Shown here: positions 36,798-45,914 of the stretch, in pieces
Layout of the letters: each line of letters starts with the position of its first letter
Position numbering within the stretch: position 1 is the stretch's first letter
Source of the DNA: Seribacter sulfatis
Lineage (GTDB): Bacteria > Verrucomicrobiota > Verrucomicrobiia > Opitutales > Seribacteraceae
Direction of reading: 5' to 3'
NCBI RefSeq assembly: GCF_964187635.1
Contig: NZ_CAXLMO010000059.1
Coordinates: 7,457 to 71,456 of the forward strand
DNA length: 64,000 bases
Position numbers and translations under genes: made by a program
Notes under the pieces: generated by a model
The model's database searches: none
The model's input: the letters and a program-made list of their open reading frames with translations, nothing else
Told to the model about the DNA's origin: nothing

Positions 36798-38209
36798 GAT
36801 TCTGTGGCGATGGCTTCCATGCCAATTGCTAGGTAAAGGTTTATTCGGTTCAGAATTCTTTCTTTTTTAAGGAGTAAAAATCGACTTTCTGCTTCAAATG
36901 AACGCCTTCTTGTATCAAGGGCATTAAAAATTCCCTCCACTCCACGCTGATATCTCTTCCAACTCAACTCAGCTGCGTTTGCATAGGCAATGGACGACTG
37001 TTGTAACTTCGTTTCTTCATTTGCAAGGTGGATTTCAGCAGAGAGTGAATTCTCCACTTCAAAAAATGCCCGAAGGATAACCGCTTTCAGTTCGAAAAGA
37101 GCAGATTTTTGTAAGGCTTCTGATTTTCTTATTCCTGCCCGCAGTCTTCCTCCCTGAAAGATCGGTTGACTTACGGCACCGGAAATATCCCATACTCGAA
37201 ATTTCTGATCGACCAAATCACTGAAATTATCCGAACGGCTTCCTGGAGCACCAGTTAGTGTAAAGGAGGGGAGTAGGTTTTTATTCGCCACCTTTAAATC
37301 CAATCCAGTTGATTGAACTTTTAACCGAGCCGAGTTTAAATCATAACGTGATTCGATCACTTCTGCAGGAGTGGGGGGAAGGGGAGGGAGGACCAGGTCA
37401 GGAAGAGACATGGAAGAATTAAGATCCATTTTTCCATCCGGGTAATCACCGATTAATTCTTGAAGAGTTTGGGTTAAGTTCATTGCCAAACGTTTTCTCT
37501 GGGCTAAGTTTGCCTGAGACGAAAGGTAGCTGGCTTCCGCAAGTTTTTGCTCCAGTGCAGTGGCCAGTCCTGTTTGGTATCGGTCATTAATAAAGGAGAG
37601 ATTCTTGGAATAGGTTTCAATTGTTTTTTCAACTAGTTCTATCTGAAAAGAATTCTCGACTAAATTGAACCACGCCTTCGCGACTTGACCATTTAGTGAC
37701 AATCGGGCTGCTTGGTAATCTGCTAAGCTTGATTCAAATCTCTTTTTAGCAGAATTACGGGAATCTTTAATCTTTCCCCATAAATCTATTTCCCAGCTTA
37801 CATTTATTCCGGAATTGAAACTGCTCGAAGTAAATGAGGTTTCACTGTTTGGAAAATTGAACCCAATTAAATTTCTTTTATTTCTGGCTCCAGTAACATT
37901 TGCATTAGCAGATGGTAAGAGATTGGCTCCCCCAATTGTGGCATCTTCCCCCTTGGCAACCATTCGTTCATACATGGATGCTAATTCAGAATTATTTTGA
38001 TTCGCTTGCGAAATCAAACGAGTAAGCGGGGGGATTTCAAAAGAATCTGTCCAGTAGGTTATATTGCGGTCCGCTGATCTAACCTCGAAATCGGAGTTCC
38101 ATTGGGCGGGAATTAAATTTTTCTCTAAATTTGATATTTCCTTTTTTGTCGACCGACACGACAAAAGGGCAAAAAAAGGAATTAAGATACAAATAGGGTG
38201 AATTTTCAT
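36794..38209 (-). CDS. Outer membrane efflux lipoprotein (OprM/TolC family)
   Basis: This 471-residue protein has a signal sequence with lipobox FALLSC (Cys18), predicting lipid anchoring as in OprM/NodT-type channels. Two OEP repeats are visible: the first with VTGARNKRN and SWEIDLWGKIKDSRNSAKKRF, the second with AVSQPIFQGGRLRAGIRKSEALQ. It forms the outer-membrane exit duct of the tripartite pump. It overlaps the tetR stop by 4 nt and the adaptor start by 4 nt. Confidence 0.9.
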   Translation of the reverse strand: MKIHPICILIPFFALLSCRSTKKEISNLEKNLIPAQWNSDFEVRSADRNITYWTDSFEIPPLTRLISQANQNNSELASMYERMVAKGEDATIGGANLLPSANANVTGARNKRNLIGFNFPNSETSFTSSSFNSGINVSWEIDLWGKIKDSRNSAKKRFESSLADYQAARLSLNGQVAKAWFNLVENSFQIELVEKTIETYSKNLSFINDRYQTGLATALEQKLAEASYLSSQANLAQRKRLAMNLTQTLQELIGDYPDGKMDLNSSMSLPDLVLPPLPPTPAEVIESRYDLNSARLKVQSTGLDLKVANKNLLPSFTLTGAPGSRSDNFSDLVDQKFRVWDISGAVSQPIFQGGRLRAGIRKSEALQKSALFELKAVILRAFFEVENSLSAEIHLANEETKLQQSSIAYANAAELSWKRYQRGVEGIFNALDTRRRSFEAESRFLLLKKERILNRINLYLAIGMEAIATES

Positions 38210-38877
38210 TGTTTAATTTGAATACCTGCCTCGAAACCATTGGATACAAAAATTATAAGTCGATCGATCATGGCACTGACAGCATTTTCATTATATTTGC
38301 CTACTGAAAAGTCAATCATTCGACGATGTTGTGCCAATGTACCTAACATTGATGAAACGGCCAGATGGTAATTCCAATATAAATCCTCCTCGTTTGCATC
38401 GGGATTGGAGTTTTTCAGTTCAGTCATAAAAACCTGAGATAATTCTCCGAAAAATCTTTTTTGTATTTTAGCAAGAAATTCTGCTGGCTCTGTAAAACTA
38501 CGAGCAATGATTTCGATGATGCCGTTTTGATTAGTGATCTGTTTCTCCACTTCCTCTCCCACGGGGTGAATCAGGGCCCGGAAAATTTCTATATTGGGCA
38601 ATGCTTTGTCTGCGAATTTTACTTTAGCCTCGTCTAATCTTTTCCTCCTTTTTAAGTTTATCGGTTCTATCTTGGATTTGATCATTTCTAAGACCATGGC
38701 TTCTTTCGAACCAAAGTGATAATGAGCAGATGCGAGATTCGTTTTGGCTTTCTTGGCTACGACCCTCATCGTAACGCCGGCCACACCCTTTGAAGCGAAT
38801 AATGTTTCAGTAGTTCGTAAAAGCCTTGCTTTTGTTTCTTGCCCATTGGCACGAGTAAGAATGGAGGAACAAACCAT
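38206..38877 (-). CDS. TetR/AcrR family transcriptional regulator
   Basis: This 223-residue regulator has an N-terminal HTH (about 12-60; TETLFASKGVAGVTMRVVAKKAKTN and SAHYHFGSKEAM) and a helical ligand-binding domain similar to CerR/YbiH-type TetR_C. It is the first gene of the pump operon rather than divergent from it. It probably autorepresses the whole operon through the palindrome just upstream. The inducing ligand is unknown. Confidence 0.9.
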   Translation of the reverse strand: MVCSSILTRANGQETKARLLRTTETLFASKGVAGVTMRVVAKKAKTNLASAHYHFGSKEAMVLEMIKSKIEPINLKRRKRLDEAKVKFADKALPNIEIFRALIHPVGEEVEKQITNQNGIIEIIARSFTEPAEFLAKIQKRFFGELSQVFMTELKNSNPDANEEDLYWNYHLAVSSMLGTLAQHRRMIDFSVGKYNENAVSAMIDRLIIFVSNGFEAGIQIKQ

Positions 38878-38888
38878 GATTGAGCCTA

Positions 38889-38906
38889 TTTAAACAATCG
38901 TTTGAA
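38889..38906 (-). promoter_or_regulatory. Candidate TetR operator upstream of the efflux operon
   Basis: TTTAAAC-AATC-GTTTGAA is an inverted repeat with 7-bp arms and a 4-bp centre, with 6 of 7 positions symmetric. It lies 12-29 bp before the tetR ATG, in the promoter/leader region. Size, symmetry and place match autoregulatory TetR operators. The rest of the 188-bp divergent gap to rpsP contains a TTGACA at 38991 but no well-spaced -10. Confidence 0.55.
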
Positions 38907-39065
38907 GAAAGACAAGATTGCTTTACAATTGGTAACCGAAATTCATTGAGTTCAAGGTGTGGATATGCCCGATAATTAAGGGGTTTTTCATTGACAGAGT
39001 GTTAATAATATTCTTTTCTTTTAGCTTTTTCCTTATTTCGCACCCCTTCATTTACTAAGAAGATT

Positions 39066-39941
39066 ATGATTAAGATTCGCTTGCAAAGACACGGAGCCCG
39101 CCACTCCCCATTTTATCGTATGGTAGTCACTCCATCTACCACCCGTCGTGACGGAAAGTTTATTGAAGTTCTCGGAACTTATAGTCCGAAGGCACATGCT
39201 CGTTCCGAAGAACTCAAGTTGAAGATGGATCGCATCGATCATTGGTTAGGCGTGGGTGCACAACCCACTGACACTGCTAAAAGTTTAATTCGCCAAGGTC
39301 GTCTTACTCCAGAGGAATGGTTGAAGAAATCAGAGCGAGAAGCCGCTAAACGATTAGCACGTGCTCAGAAGAGTGATGTTGCACCTCAGATGGAAGACAA
39401 GAAGGAAGAAACTCCTGTTGCCGAACCCGAAGCGAAAGCGGAGGAATCGAAACCAGAAGAGAAGGCAGTCGCAGAGGTAAAAGAGGACAAGAAGGAAGAA
39501 GCACCTGTTGCCGAACCTGAAGTGAAAGCGGAGGAATCGAAACCAGAAAAGAAGGCAGTCGCAGAGGTAAAAGAAGACAAGAAGGAAGAAGCACCTACTG
39601 CCAAACCAGAAGCGAAAGCGGAAGAAGCGAAACCAGAAAAGAAGGCAGTCGCAGAGGTAAAAGAAGACAAGAAGGAAGAAGTACCTGCCGACAAACCAGA
39701 AGCGAAAGCGGAGGAAGTTAAACCAGAAAAGAAAGCAGTCGCAGAGGTAAAAGAAGACAAGAAGGAAGAAGCACCTGCCGACAAACCAGAAGCGAAAGCG
39801 GAGGAAGCTAAACCAGAAAAGAAAGCGGCCGCAGAAGCAAAAGAGGATAAAAAGGAAGCCAAGCCTGATGCGAAAGCAGAGGAAGCGAAGCCTGTCAAAA
39901 AAGCTCCTGCGAGCAAAACGAAGGAAGAAGAGTCCAAGTAA
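39066..39941 (+). CDS. rpsP: 30S ribosomal protein S16 with long repetitive C-terminal extension
   Basis: Residues 1 to about 90 are a normal S16 (MIKIRLQRHGARHSPFYRMV and later QPTDTAKSLIRQGRLT). The usual family length is 80-100 residues. The other ~200 residues are a highly charged Lys/Glu/Ala/Pro tail built of five 30-residue tandem units plus a partial sixth, starting at Glu110. It lacks hydrophobic core residues and should be extended or helical. Downstream are trmD and rplS; rimM, often between rpsP and trmD, is missing. No stop or frameshift separates the two parts. Confidence 0.95.
   Translation: MIKIRLQRHGARHSPFYRMVVTPSTTRRDGKFIEVLGTYSPKAHARSEELKLKMDRIDHWLGVGAQPTDTAKSLIRQGRLTPEEWLKKSEREAAKRLARAQKSDVAPQMEDKKEETPVAEPEAKAEESKPEEKAVAEVKEDKKEEAPVAEPEVKAEESKPEKKAVAEVKEDKKEEAPTAKPEAKAEEAKPEKKAVAEVKEDKKEEVPADKPEAKAEEVKPEKKAVAEVKEDKKEEAPADKPEAKAEEAKPEKKAAAEAKEDKKEAKPDAKAEEAKPVKKAPASKTKEEESK
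39393..39842 (+). repeat. Five tandem 90-bp repeats inside rpsP
   Basis: Five in-frame copies of a 90-bp unit encode EDKKEEAPVAEPEVKAEES followed by KPEKKAVAEVK, with few substitutions per unit. A shortened, diverged sixth unit follows to about 39911. The DNA units are near-identical, suggesting recent expansion and likely copy-number variation. The periodicity also creates a long open frame on the opposite strand. Confidence 0.92.
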
Positions 39942-39993
39942 GGCTATCTATTAGCTGGCACTCTTACTTCCTGTATGTTTTTAAAACTTTGTG

Positions 39994-40689
39994 ATGATTC
40001 GCAAGATGGAACCAATTCTGCGTTTCGATGTTTTATCTCTTTTTCCTAAGACATTAGAAGGTTTTATTGGGGAAAGTATAATCGCCCGTGGTATCGATAA
40101 TGGCTTAATTGAGGTAAACTCTCTTGATTTACGCCGATGGGCAGATGGAAAACATCGTGAAACAGACGACCGACCATTTGGTGGTGGTGCTGGAATGGTA
40201 ATGAAACCAGAACCCTTGTTTTCTGCAGTTGAAGATATTGCGGAACAATCATCCACTGTAATTTACATGGCTCCAGATGGTGAGAAATTAACTACTCCCT
40301 TATGTAAAGAACTTGCACAAGAAAAACATATTGTGGTACTGAGCGGACATTATGAAGGAGTTGATCAACGTGTTCGTGATAGTCTTGTAACTCGTGAAAT
40401 AAGTGTAGGAGATTATGTTCTGACTAATGGAACTCTAAGCGCTTCTATTCTAATTGATGCAGTTAGCCGACACATTCCTGGTATGTTGGGGGATGAAGAT
40501 TCTCTCAAAGATGAGAGCTTTGAAGATCAACTACTTGCATTTCCTCAGTACACAAGACCAGCAGAATTCCGTGGAATGAAGGTTCCCGATGTCCTTCTTT
40601 CCGGAAACCATTCCCAAATTTCGAAATGGCGTGAATCAAAAAGGTTGGAAAAGACCCAAAGACTACGTCCTGATTTATTGAAAAATTAA
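39994..40689 (+). CDS. trmD: tRNA (guanine-N1-)-methyltransferase
   Basis: This SPOUT methyltransferase of about 231 residues makes m1G37 in tRNA. Family motifs present are FDVLSLFPKTLEGFIGESII, DDRPFGGGAGMVMKPEP, LSGHYEGVDQRV, ISVGDYVLTNG and RPAEFRGMKVPDVLLSGNH. The start is ambiguous: GTG 39991, ATG 39994 and ATG 40006 are all in frame, and the last gives the most typical N-terminus. None has an obvious ribosome binding site. Confidence 0.95.
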   Translation: MIRKMEPILRFDVLSLFPKTLEGFIGESIIARGIDNGLIEVNSLDLRRWADGKHRETDDRPFGGGAGMVMKPEPLFSAVEDIAEQSSTVIYMAPDGEKLTTPLCKELAQEKHIVVLSGHYEGVDQRVRDSLVTREISVGDYVLTNGTLSASILIDAVSRHIPGMLGDEDSLKDESFEDQLLAFPQYTRPAEFRGMKVPDVLLSGNHSQISKWRESKRLEKTQRLRPDLLKN

Positions 40690-40708
40690 CCTGAGAGTAT
40701 ACCGAATT

Positions 40709-41086
40709 ATGAACAACCAACTACTAGAAGAAGTAACAAAAGAGTATTTAAAAGAAGGCCGCGACCAATTTAAAGTGGGAGATGGTGTAAAAGTTCATGT
40801 TCGAGTGCGAGAAGGAGAAAAAGAACGTATCCAAATTTTTGGCGGAATTGTGATCGCGCGCAAGGGATCAGGAGTTCATGAAACTTTTACTGTTCGCCGT
40901 ATCGCATCTGGAGTCGGAGTGGAGCGAGTTTTTCCAGTTCATTCTCCCCTCATTGACAAGGTTGAAGTGGACCGGGAAAGTGTTACCATGCGTGCACGGA
41001 TGTACTACCTGAGAGACAGGATTGGTAAAGAGGCGAACAAGGTAAAAGAAAAACGGCTTTTTGAAGCAAGGCGTGCGAGTAAATAG
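40709..41086 (+). CDS. rplS: 50S ribosomal protein L19
   Basis: This 125-residue protein is typical L19: FKVGDGVKVHVRVREGEKERIQIF, then ARKGSGVHETFTVRRIASGVGVERVFPVHSP and the basic C-terminus with YYLRDRIGKEA. It is the last gene of rpsP-trmD-rplS and is followed by a strong terminator. The ATG is preceded by AT-rich sequence without a Shine-Dalgarno motif. Confidence 0.97.
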   Translation: MNNQLLEEVTKEYLKEGRDQFKVGDGVKVHVRVREGEKERIQIFGGIVIARKGSGVHETFTVRRIASGVGVERVFPVHSPLIDKVEVDRESVTMRARMYYLRDRIGKEANKVKEKRLFEARRASK

Positions 41087-41101
41087 TTTGTTACTTACAG
41101 G

Positions 41102-41141
41102 CAGTTTTCTGTAATAGACAGAAAACTGTTATTCTATTTTT
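41102..41141 (+). terminator. Rho-independent terminator after rplS
   Basis: CAGTTTTCTG and CAGAAAACTG form a perfect 10-bp stem with a 7-nt loop (TAATAGA). TTATTCTATTTTT follows. It lies 16 bp after the rplS stop and ends the ribosomal operon. Confidence 0.85.
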
Positions 41142-41269
41142 CACTTCTCGGTTACTCTCTCTTTAACCAACTCCATACTTCCCCGATCTTCTGGGGATTC
41201 ATTTCATCTTTTGTATGAATTAATTTGGTGTTGGAACAATCGAATGACTCTCTTCATAGTAGATTACTG

Positions 41270-44200
41270 ATGAAAAAGTCTTTATGGTTATTACTTGTAT
41301 TATTGGTAACTATTGCAACGGCTGACCTTGTTATTTTTGAATGGTGGTTGCCTGCCCGATTTGAAAAAAAGTTAGCCCGTGCGATGGCGGACGGCGACCT
41401 TAGTTTTGATACTACAGAGTTAAACTGGGATGAGGGATATTTATCGGGTGGACAGTGGCTTAGTCCAAATCGAGATTTATTCCTAGGAGAAGGTCGATTT
41501 ACTTATTCTTCTCTTGATTGGTTTTTGAAAGAAAATTCGCAAATCAAACATTTGCAATTAAAGAATTTTCGTGTGGTGGAAAAAGAAAGTATCGATTCGA
41601 ACTTTGATATTGAGAAGGTGCTTGAATCGCTACGTTTAAATTCCTTGAACTACGGTTTTGATTCAATTGATATTAGTGGGAGGATCGAAAAAAATAAATT
41701 CTCTGTTCCATTTTCACTTTTTGCTTCTTATTCGAAGCCGGATCGACTTATTAAAGCAGCAATTGAGTTAAGGTTTGATGATTTATTTCCTACCATTAAG
41801 CAATTTATTCCGATCGATAAAAGTGTACTACTCCATATTGAAATACAACGAGAGGAGGCTCTTGGAGCTCAGATTTTAAGAATTTCAATTCGTAATAAAA
41901 AATTCGGAATGTTGAGTTATTTACATGATAGCAAATCCGAATTGATTCAACTTTATCTTGGGGGCAATCAATTAGAAATGGCTCGTTTTGAATTAAATGC
42001 TCAAAGAGGAGTTGAGGATAATCTATTTACTGGTGATTGGAACACTACCATCCTTTCTCGCAATTTAATCAAACAATTCCCTATCCTTTCCCTTGTTGAT
42101 GGAATCGTAGAGAGTTCTGGTAGAATCAAGTTTGATACCCAAGGAAATAATGTTGAGTTAGAAGGTGAGGGAAATTTTTCAGTATCTTCTTTCTTTTTAC
42201 CGCAAGAGGGCACTGTTAGTGGTCAAATAATTAGTCGTGTTCGAGTAGCAGATGATCAGTGGGGTGTTGAGAATTTTCGTATTCAGATTGAAAATAAAAA
42301 AGGAGAAAGAATAGAGGCAGAAACAAATCTTCCCTTTACTGATTTGAGAGAAATCAAAAATGTTAATCTGTTATTCCATTCGTTGGATGTGGGTCGATTG
42401 AAGCAACATTTTACAGATGGTACGCTTCTCAGTGGAAATTTTTTATCAGAAGTAAACGAGGGAATACTCTCCCTGAAATCCAGTAACTTACAAATTAAAA
42501 ACAATGATAAAATACAAAAAGATTTCAATGTGACTGCAAAGATTCCTCTTTTTTCGGATTTGAATCAAACCGAGGATCTCAGTTTTAAAATTGAGGCTTT
42601 TTCTGAACAATTAGCTCCACTCGGATTTGTTCATGAAAAGTTTTCGGATTCGAATCAATATTCATTTCAAAAAGTCGATCTACAAGGGGTGATTCAACCT
42701 ACCAATTGGCTTATCCAAAACGGTAATGCTGAACTGATTACAAAGGATAGAAATATACTCTTTTCCTTACGGGTAGAGAATCCGTTCGAAATATCTGTGC
42801 AAAATGACCTTGTTAATTACCAATCCAATAGTTTAGGAAATTCCGGTGCCATATCGTTTTTCAGTAAGGATTCTATACCAGAAGTCTTTTTAAATTTTCA
42901 AAATCTAAGTTTTGCTGGAATAGACTCTGTTTTTTCTGGGGAAATTATATTTGAAAATGGCTTTCCGGTCTGGACGGTTAAAAATTTCAAAACGGAAGTT
43001 ATTGGAAATACTAATCAAACAACGGGCGGGCAGAGTTTCAAAATACAATGTGATTTGAATTTTTTCCCTCATCGTGGCAAACAGGGGATTTATGAATTAA
43101 ATAATGTTATTTTAATGGATAGAAAAGAAGATAGATTCGAGGGTAATTTATCTATTTCCCTTAATCAAAAGGGCGGGGTTAGTCGTTTAACAAGCAACGA
43201 TTTTGTAGTTAGTTCTCCGTTGTTAAATAGATTTTTATTCCCCCCATTTCCAAGCTTAAATAATTTGATCATTAAAACTAATCATCTTGATTGGCGGACT
43301 GATAAAACGAACCAGCTTGTGTTGGACGGACAAATGATCTTATCCACGCTTGGTTCTTCTTCAGAGCCTGCTTTTGAAATTCCAATCAAATGGACCGTAG
43401 TAAATGAAAATGATCAAATTTCTCATTGGATGAAGTTATCTTATCAAAAGAACCTCCGTTCAGATTTAGAAATAAGTTTAGTACCAGAAAAGAATTCGTT
43501 CACAATTAATAGCAAGCAAATCAGTGCAGTGGACTTGGTTGATTTATTTCGAAAATGCATTCGTCCGACGATTCAAAATGAATCAATTATTGCCGGGTGG
43601 TTGACAGAAAATAGAAATTTAAATCCGCAATTATCTTTCGAAACTGTTCTACTAACTCCTACTATTGCACTGAACGATTTCAAGGCAGAGATCAATCTTG
43701 AAAATCAAAACATTATCTTTCAATCCAAAATTCAAGATTCTCTCATTCAAGGCGAATTACAATTCAATTGGGTGGATTCCAATGCTTCGGAACTATCGAC
43801 ATTTAATCTCCAGTTAACTGGAGAAGATACTAATGCGTCTATTTTAAATTCATTCACGAATAAAATAATGAGCACGGATGGATTAGTTAATTGGAAACTC
43901 AATGCGAAGGGGGAAGTGAACGGTACCTTTGAACTCCAAAGTAGTATTGAAATTAGTAACTTGATGGTAATGCCATTGGATGGCGGGATGGACATCAATG
44001 CCGATCTGCTCAAAGAGGGAATGGAAAAGAGCTTGGGAAGTTCATTTTCCTGGTCCGCTCCTCAAACGAGAATGATTGAGGCTCTGGGCAATCTTATCGA
44101 CGAAATTTCCTTTGAGCATGGCTCCATTAAAATGAGCAGAAAAGGTACAGGAGAATGGTTTTTTTCACTCTCTGATTTAACTGGTCAAGATATTAGCCTA

Positions 44201-44440
44201 ATGGGGAGTGGATCCTTATCGTCAAATGGTAATTTCAAGATGAATATTTTCCCCGGCTTTAAAAATGAATGGGCCGATTTTCTTCAAGTAGTTAACATTC
44301 TCGCTGCCGGAAAAGCCCGCCAGGGATACCGCTCATTAAAACGGGAACCACTTGTTATTGAAGGAGTTCCTGGACGAATAAAGTTAACTAATTGGTGGGA
44401 TATGCTCGGGCAAGGAATGGGATTGGAACCAGCAGAATAA
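41270..44440 (+). CDS. Large AsmA/YdbH-like envelope protein
   Basis: This protein of about 1056 residues has an N-terminal signal anchor (MKKSLWLLLVLLVTIATADL). The rest is a long beta-rich periplasmic part without repeated short motifs. The layout and the C-terminal phrases (SFEHGSIKMSRKG, GSGSLSSNGNFKMN, EGVPGRIKLTNWW) resemble AsmA-clan proteins such as YdbH/TamB, which help move phospholipids to the outer membrane. The family call is by architecture and remains tentative. I chose ATG 41270 over an upstream TTG at 41225 because the signal anchor begins there. Confidence 0.6.
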   Translation: MKKSLWLLLVLLVTIATADLVIFEWWLPARFEKKLARAMADGDLSFDTTELNWDEGYLSGGQWLSPNRDLFLGEGRFTYSSLDWFLKENSQIKHLQLKNFRVVEKESIDSNFDIEKVLESLRLNSLNYGFDSIDISGRIEKNKFSVPFSLFASYSKPDRLIKAAIELRFDDLFPTIKQFIPIDKSVLLHIEIQREEALGAQILRISIRNKKFGMLSYLHDSKSELIQLYLGGNQLEMARFELNAQRGVEDNLFTGDWNTTILSRNLIKQFPILSLVDGIVESSGRIKFDTQGNNVELEGEGNFSVSSFFLPQEGTVSGQIISRVRVADDQWGVENFRIQIENKKGERIEAETNLPFTDLREIKNVNLLFHSLDVGRLKQHFTDGTLLSGNFLSEVNEGILSLKSSNLQIKNNDKIQKDFNVTAKIPLFSDLNQTEDLSFKIEAFSEQLAPLGFVHEKFSDSNQYSFQKVDLQGVIQPTNWLIQNGNAELITKDRNILFSLRVENPFEISVQNDLVNYQSNSLGNSGAISFFSKDSIPEVFLNFQNLSFAGIDSVFSGEIIFENGFPVWTVKNFKTEVIGNTNQTTGGQSFKIQCDLNFFPHRGKQGIYELNNVILMDRKEDRFEGNLSISLNQKGGVSRLTSNDFVVSSPLLNRFLFPPFPSLNNLIIKTNHLDWRTDKTNQLVLDGQMILSTLGSSSEPAFEIPIKWTVVNENDQISHWMKLSYQKNLRSDLEISLVPEKNSFTINSKQISAVDLVDLFRKCIRPTIQNESIIAGWLTENRNLNPQLSFETVLLTPTIALNDFKAEINLENQNIIFQSKIQDSLIQGELQFNWVDSNASELSTFNLQLTGEDTNASILNSFTNKIMSTDGLVNWKLNAKGEVNGTFELQSSIEISNLMVMPLDGGMDINADLLKEGMEKSLGSSFSWSAPQTRMIEALGNLIDEISFEHGSIKMSRKGTGEWFFSLSDLTGQDISLMGSGSLSSNGNFKMNIFPGFKNEWADFLQVVNILAAGKARQGYRSLKREPLVIEGVPGRIKLTNWWDMLGQGMGLEPAE

Positions 44441-44447
44441 AATACAG

Positions 44448-45887
44448 TTAGGTTCTCAGTAAGTTTAGACGGGCAGGGGAGAGAAACGAATCGAGTAGAT
44501 GCTCGCCATGTGCATACTCGTACTGGTCTTGTTTTGAATCTAAGATCATTTCGTAAATATGCTTTAGTTTTGTTGTATAACTTTTCGGAGCAAAGTTTTC
44601 GTTAATTGATTCTTTATTTTTCAGAATGATCTCTGAATCGATTCTTTCCAGTTTAACTTGCGATCGAATTTCATCCCGTGCCTCTGTGGATTTTGAAATA
44701 GATAAAATAATTTCCTCCTGTAATACCTCGTCTAATCGGCCAAAGTCGACCTGATCATTCTGAACCATTGATTGATAGGCAATATCCGTCGCATTGCTTG
44801 GCATTTCCTGCTGGTATTCGAGAAAGAATTTTTCAAGTGTCGTTTGAATTTTTGATGTCAGTGATCCCTTGTTTTGCAGGTGTTCCAGGTTGATATTAAT
44901 TCGTTGGTATAAGTGATTTAAATTAATACCGAGGCTTGAGAAATCCTGAGTTATTTCTGGAATATTTCGACCCCACAGAAATTTTCCGGACATCCATGGT
45001 TCCAGGAATCCTAAACCGAAACCCTCTGCAATACTGGTGGACAATATACCTTCAGCATGATCAACCATTTCTGGGAATGAAACAGAGGTTTTTTCCCCTA
45101 AAGCAAAAGTAACAGGAAGATTAATTTCATTACAAAATTGTGCCCATCTTTTAAAGATTGGCTGAAATTCGGGATTGGTAGGACCTAGACTATTTGCAAA
45201 GTGTTTTTCAGGATAAGAAGCGGCGATCAATGCTAATTCACCGAGGTTTTTTCTTCGAACTGCACGAACGGGATAGAGAAATAAATTATCCGGTAACTCA
45301 GGGAAGGGGAGGGTATTTACTTCCTGTGCGGCGGAGGGAATAGAAATGGCATTGGCTAATAGATGGACTGGACTCGCTTTGGTAGAAAAAACCTTTTTTA
45401 AAAATGTGTGATCCCGATGGTTAAGGGTTGCGTAATGAACTGTTGAGGAGGAGGGATAAGCCGACGAGTATATTTCTTTGAGTGCACTGAAATTCGAGGG
45501 TCTTCCGTCTTCTGCAAAATCATGGGGATGGAGCAGCATTGGATTTGCATCTTCTGCGAGCAGAGCAACTGCTTTTGTTAAAGAGGCGTTTTTACCCAGA
45601 CTATGGTTGTGAATATGCCAAATGTCAGGTTTTCCTCCAAGCCCGACTTTTGCTGCCTTCTCCAATCGTTCTTTTAGCACAGAAGGGGAGATTGAATTAG
45701 TAGGTGAAGAATAATCAAGTCCCTCGACAATCTGGACATTTTTGATTTTATCGCCCGGATATTTTCGACCCGTTAAGACTACAAATTGGGGTGATTCAAG
45801 TTCTTGGCTAAATGACTCGAGTGTGTTTTCGATTACCCGGGTAACCCCTCCGGGTTCCAAGTGATAATGAACGATTGCAACCCTCAT
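44448..45887 (-). CDS. GT4-type glycosyltransferase
   Basis: This 479-residue GT-B enzyme starts MRVAIVHYHLEPGGVTRVI, with the N-terminal Gly-rich loop. The donor-site E-x7-E motif lies in AEGFGLGFLEPW near residues 288-299. The C-terminal ~150 residues are helical and longer than usual. It is the last gene of a reverse operon with GpgS and an M20-fold protein. Role is inferred from context: it may extend or use glucosylglycerate, for example a mannosylglucosyl-phosphoglycerate synthase-like step. Donor and acceptor are not visible. Confidence 0.75.
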   Translation of the reverse strand: MRVAIVHYHLEPGGVTRVIENTLESFSQELESPQFVVLTGRKYPGDKIKNVQIVEGLDYSSPTNSISPSVLKERLEKAAKVGLGGKPDIWHIHNHSLGKNASLTKAVALLAEDANPMLLHPHDFAEDGRPSNFSALKEIYSSAYPSSSTVHYATLNHRDHTFLKKVFSTKASPVHLLANAISIPSAAQEVNTLPFPELPDNLFLYPVRAVRRKNLGELALIAASYPEKHFANSLGPTNPEFQPIFKRWAQFCNEINLPVTFALGEKTSVSFPEMVDHAEGILSTSIAEGFGLGFLEPWMSGKFLWGRNIPEITQDFSSLGINLNHLYQRININLEHLQNKGSLTSKIQTTLEKFFLEYQQEMPSNATDIAYQSMVQNDQVDFGRLDEVLQEEIILSISKSTEARDEIRSQVKLERIDSEIILKNKESINENFAPKSYTTKLKHIYEMILDSKQDQYEYAHGEHLLDSFLSPARLNLLRT

Positions 45888-45914
45888 TTCAGTACGGGTT
45901 TCTTGTGTGGGAAA

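Noticed and set aside
38991..39014. TTGACA with a nearby TATTCT as a sigma-70 promoter for rpsP
   Set aside because: The spacer is only about 12 bp, too short for a standard promoter; no better -10 at 16-18 bp was found.
39386..39937. Reverse-strand 183-codon frame rich in Ser/Ala/Phe with 30-residue periodicity
   Set aside because: It is the mirror of the 90-bp repeats of rpsP; no start context or family match supports translation.
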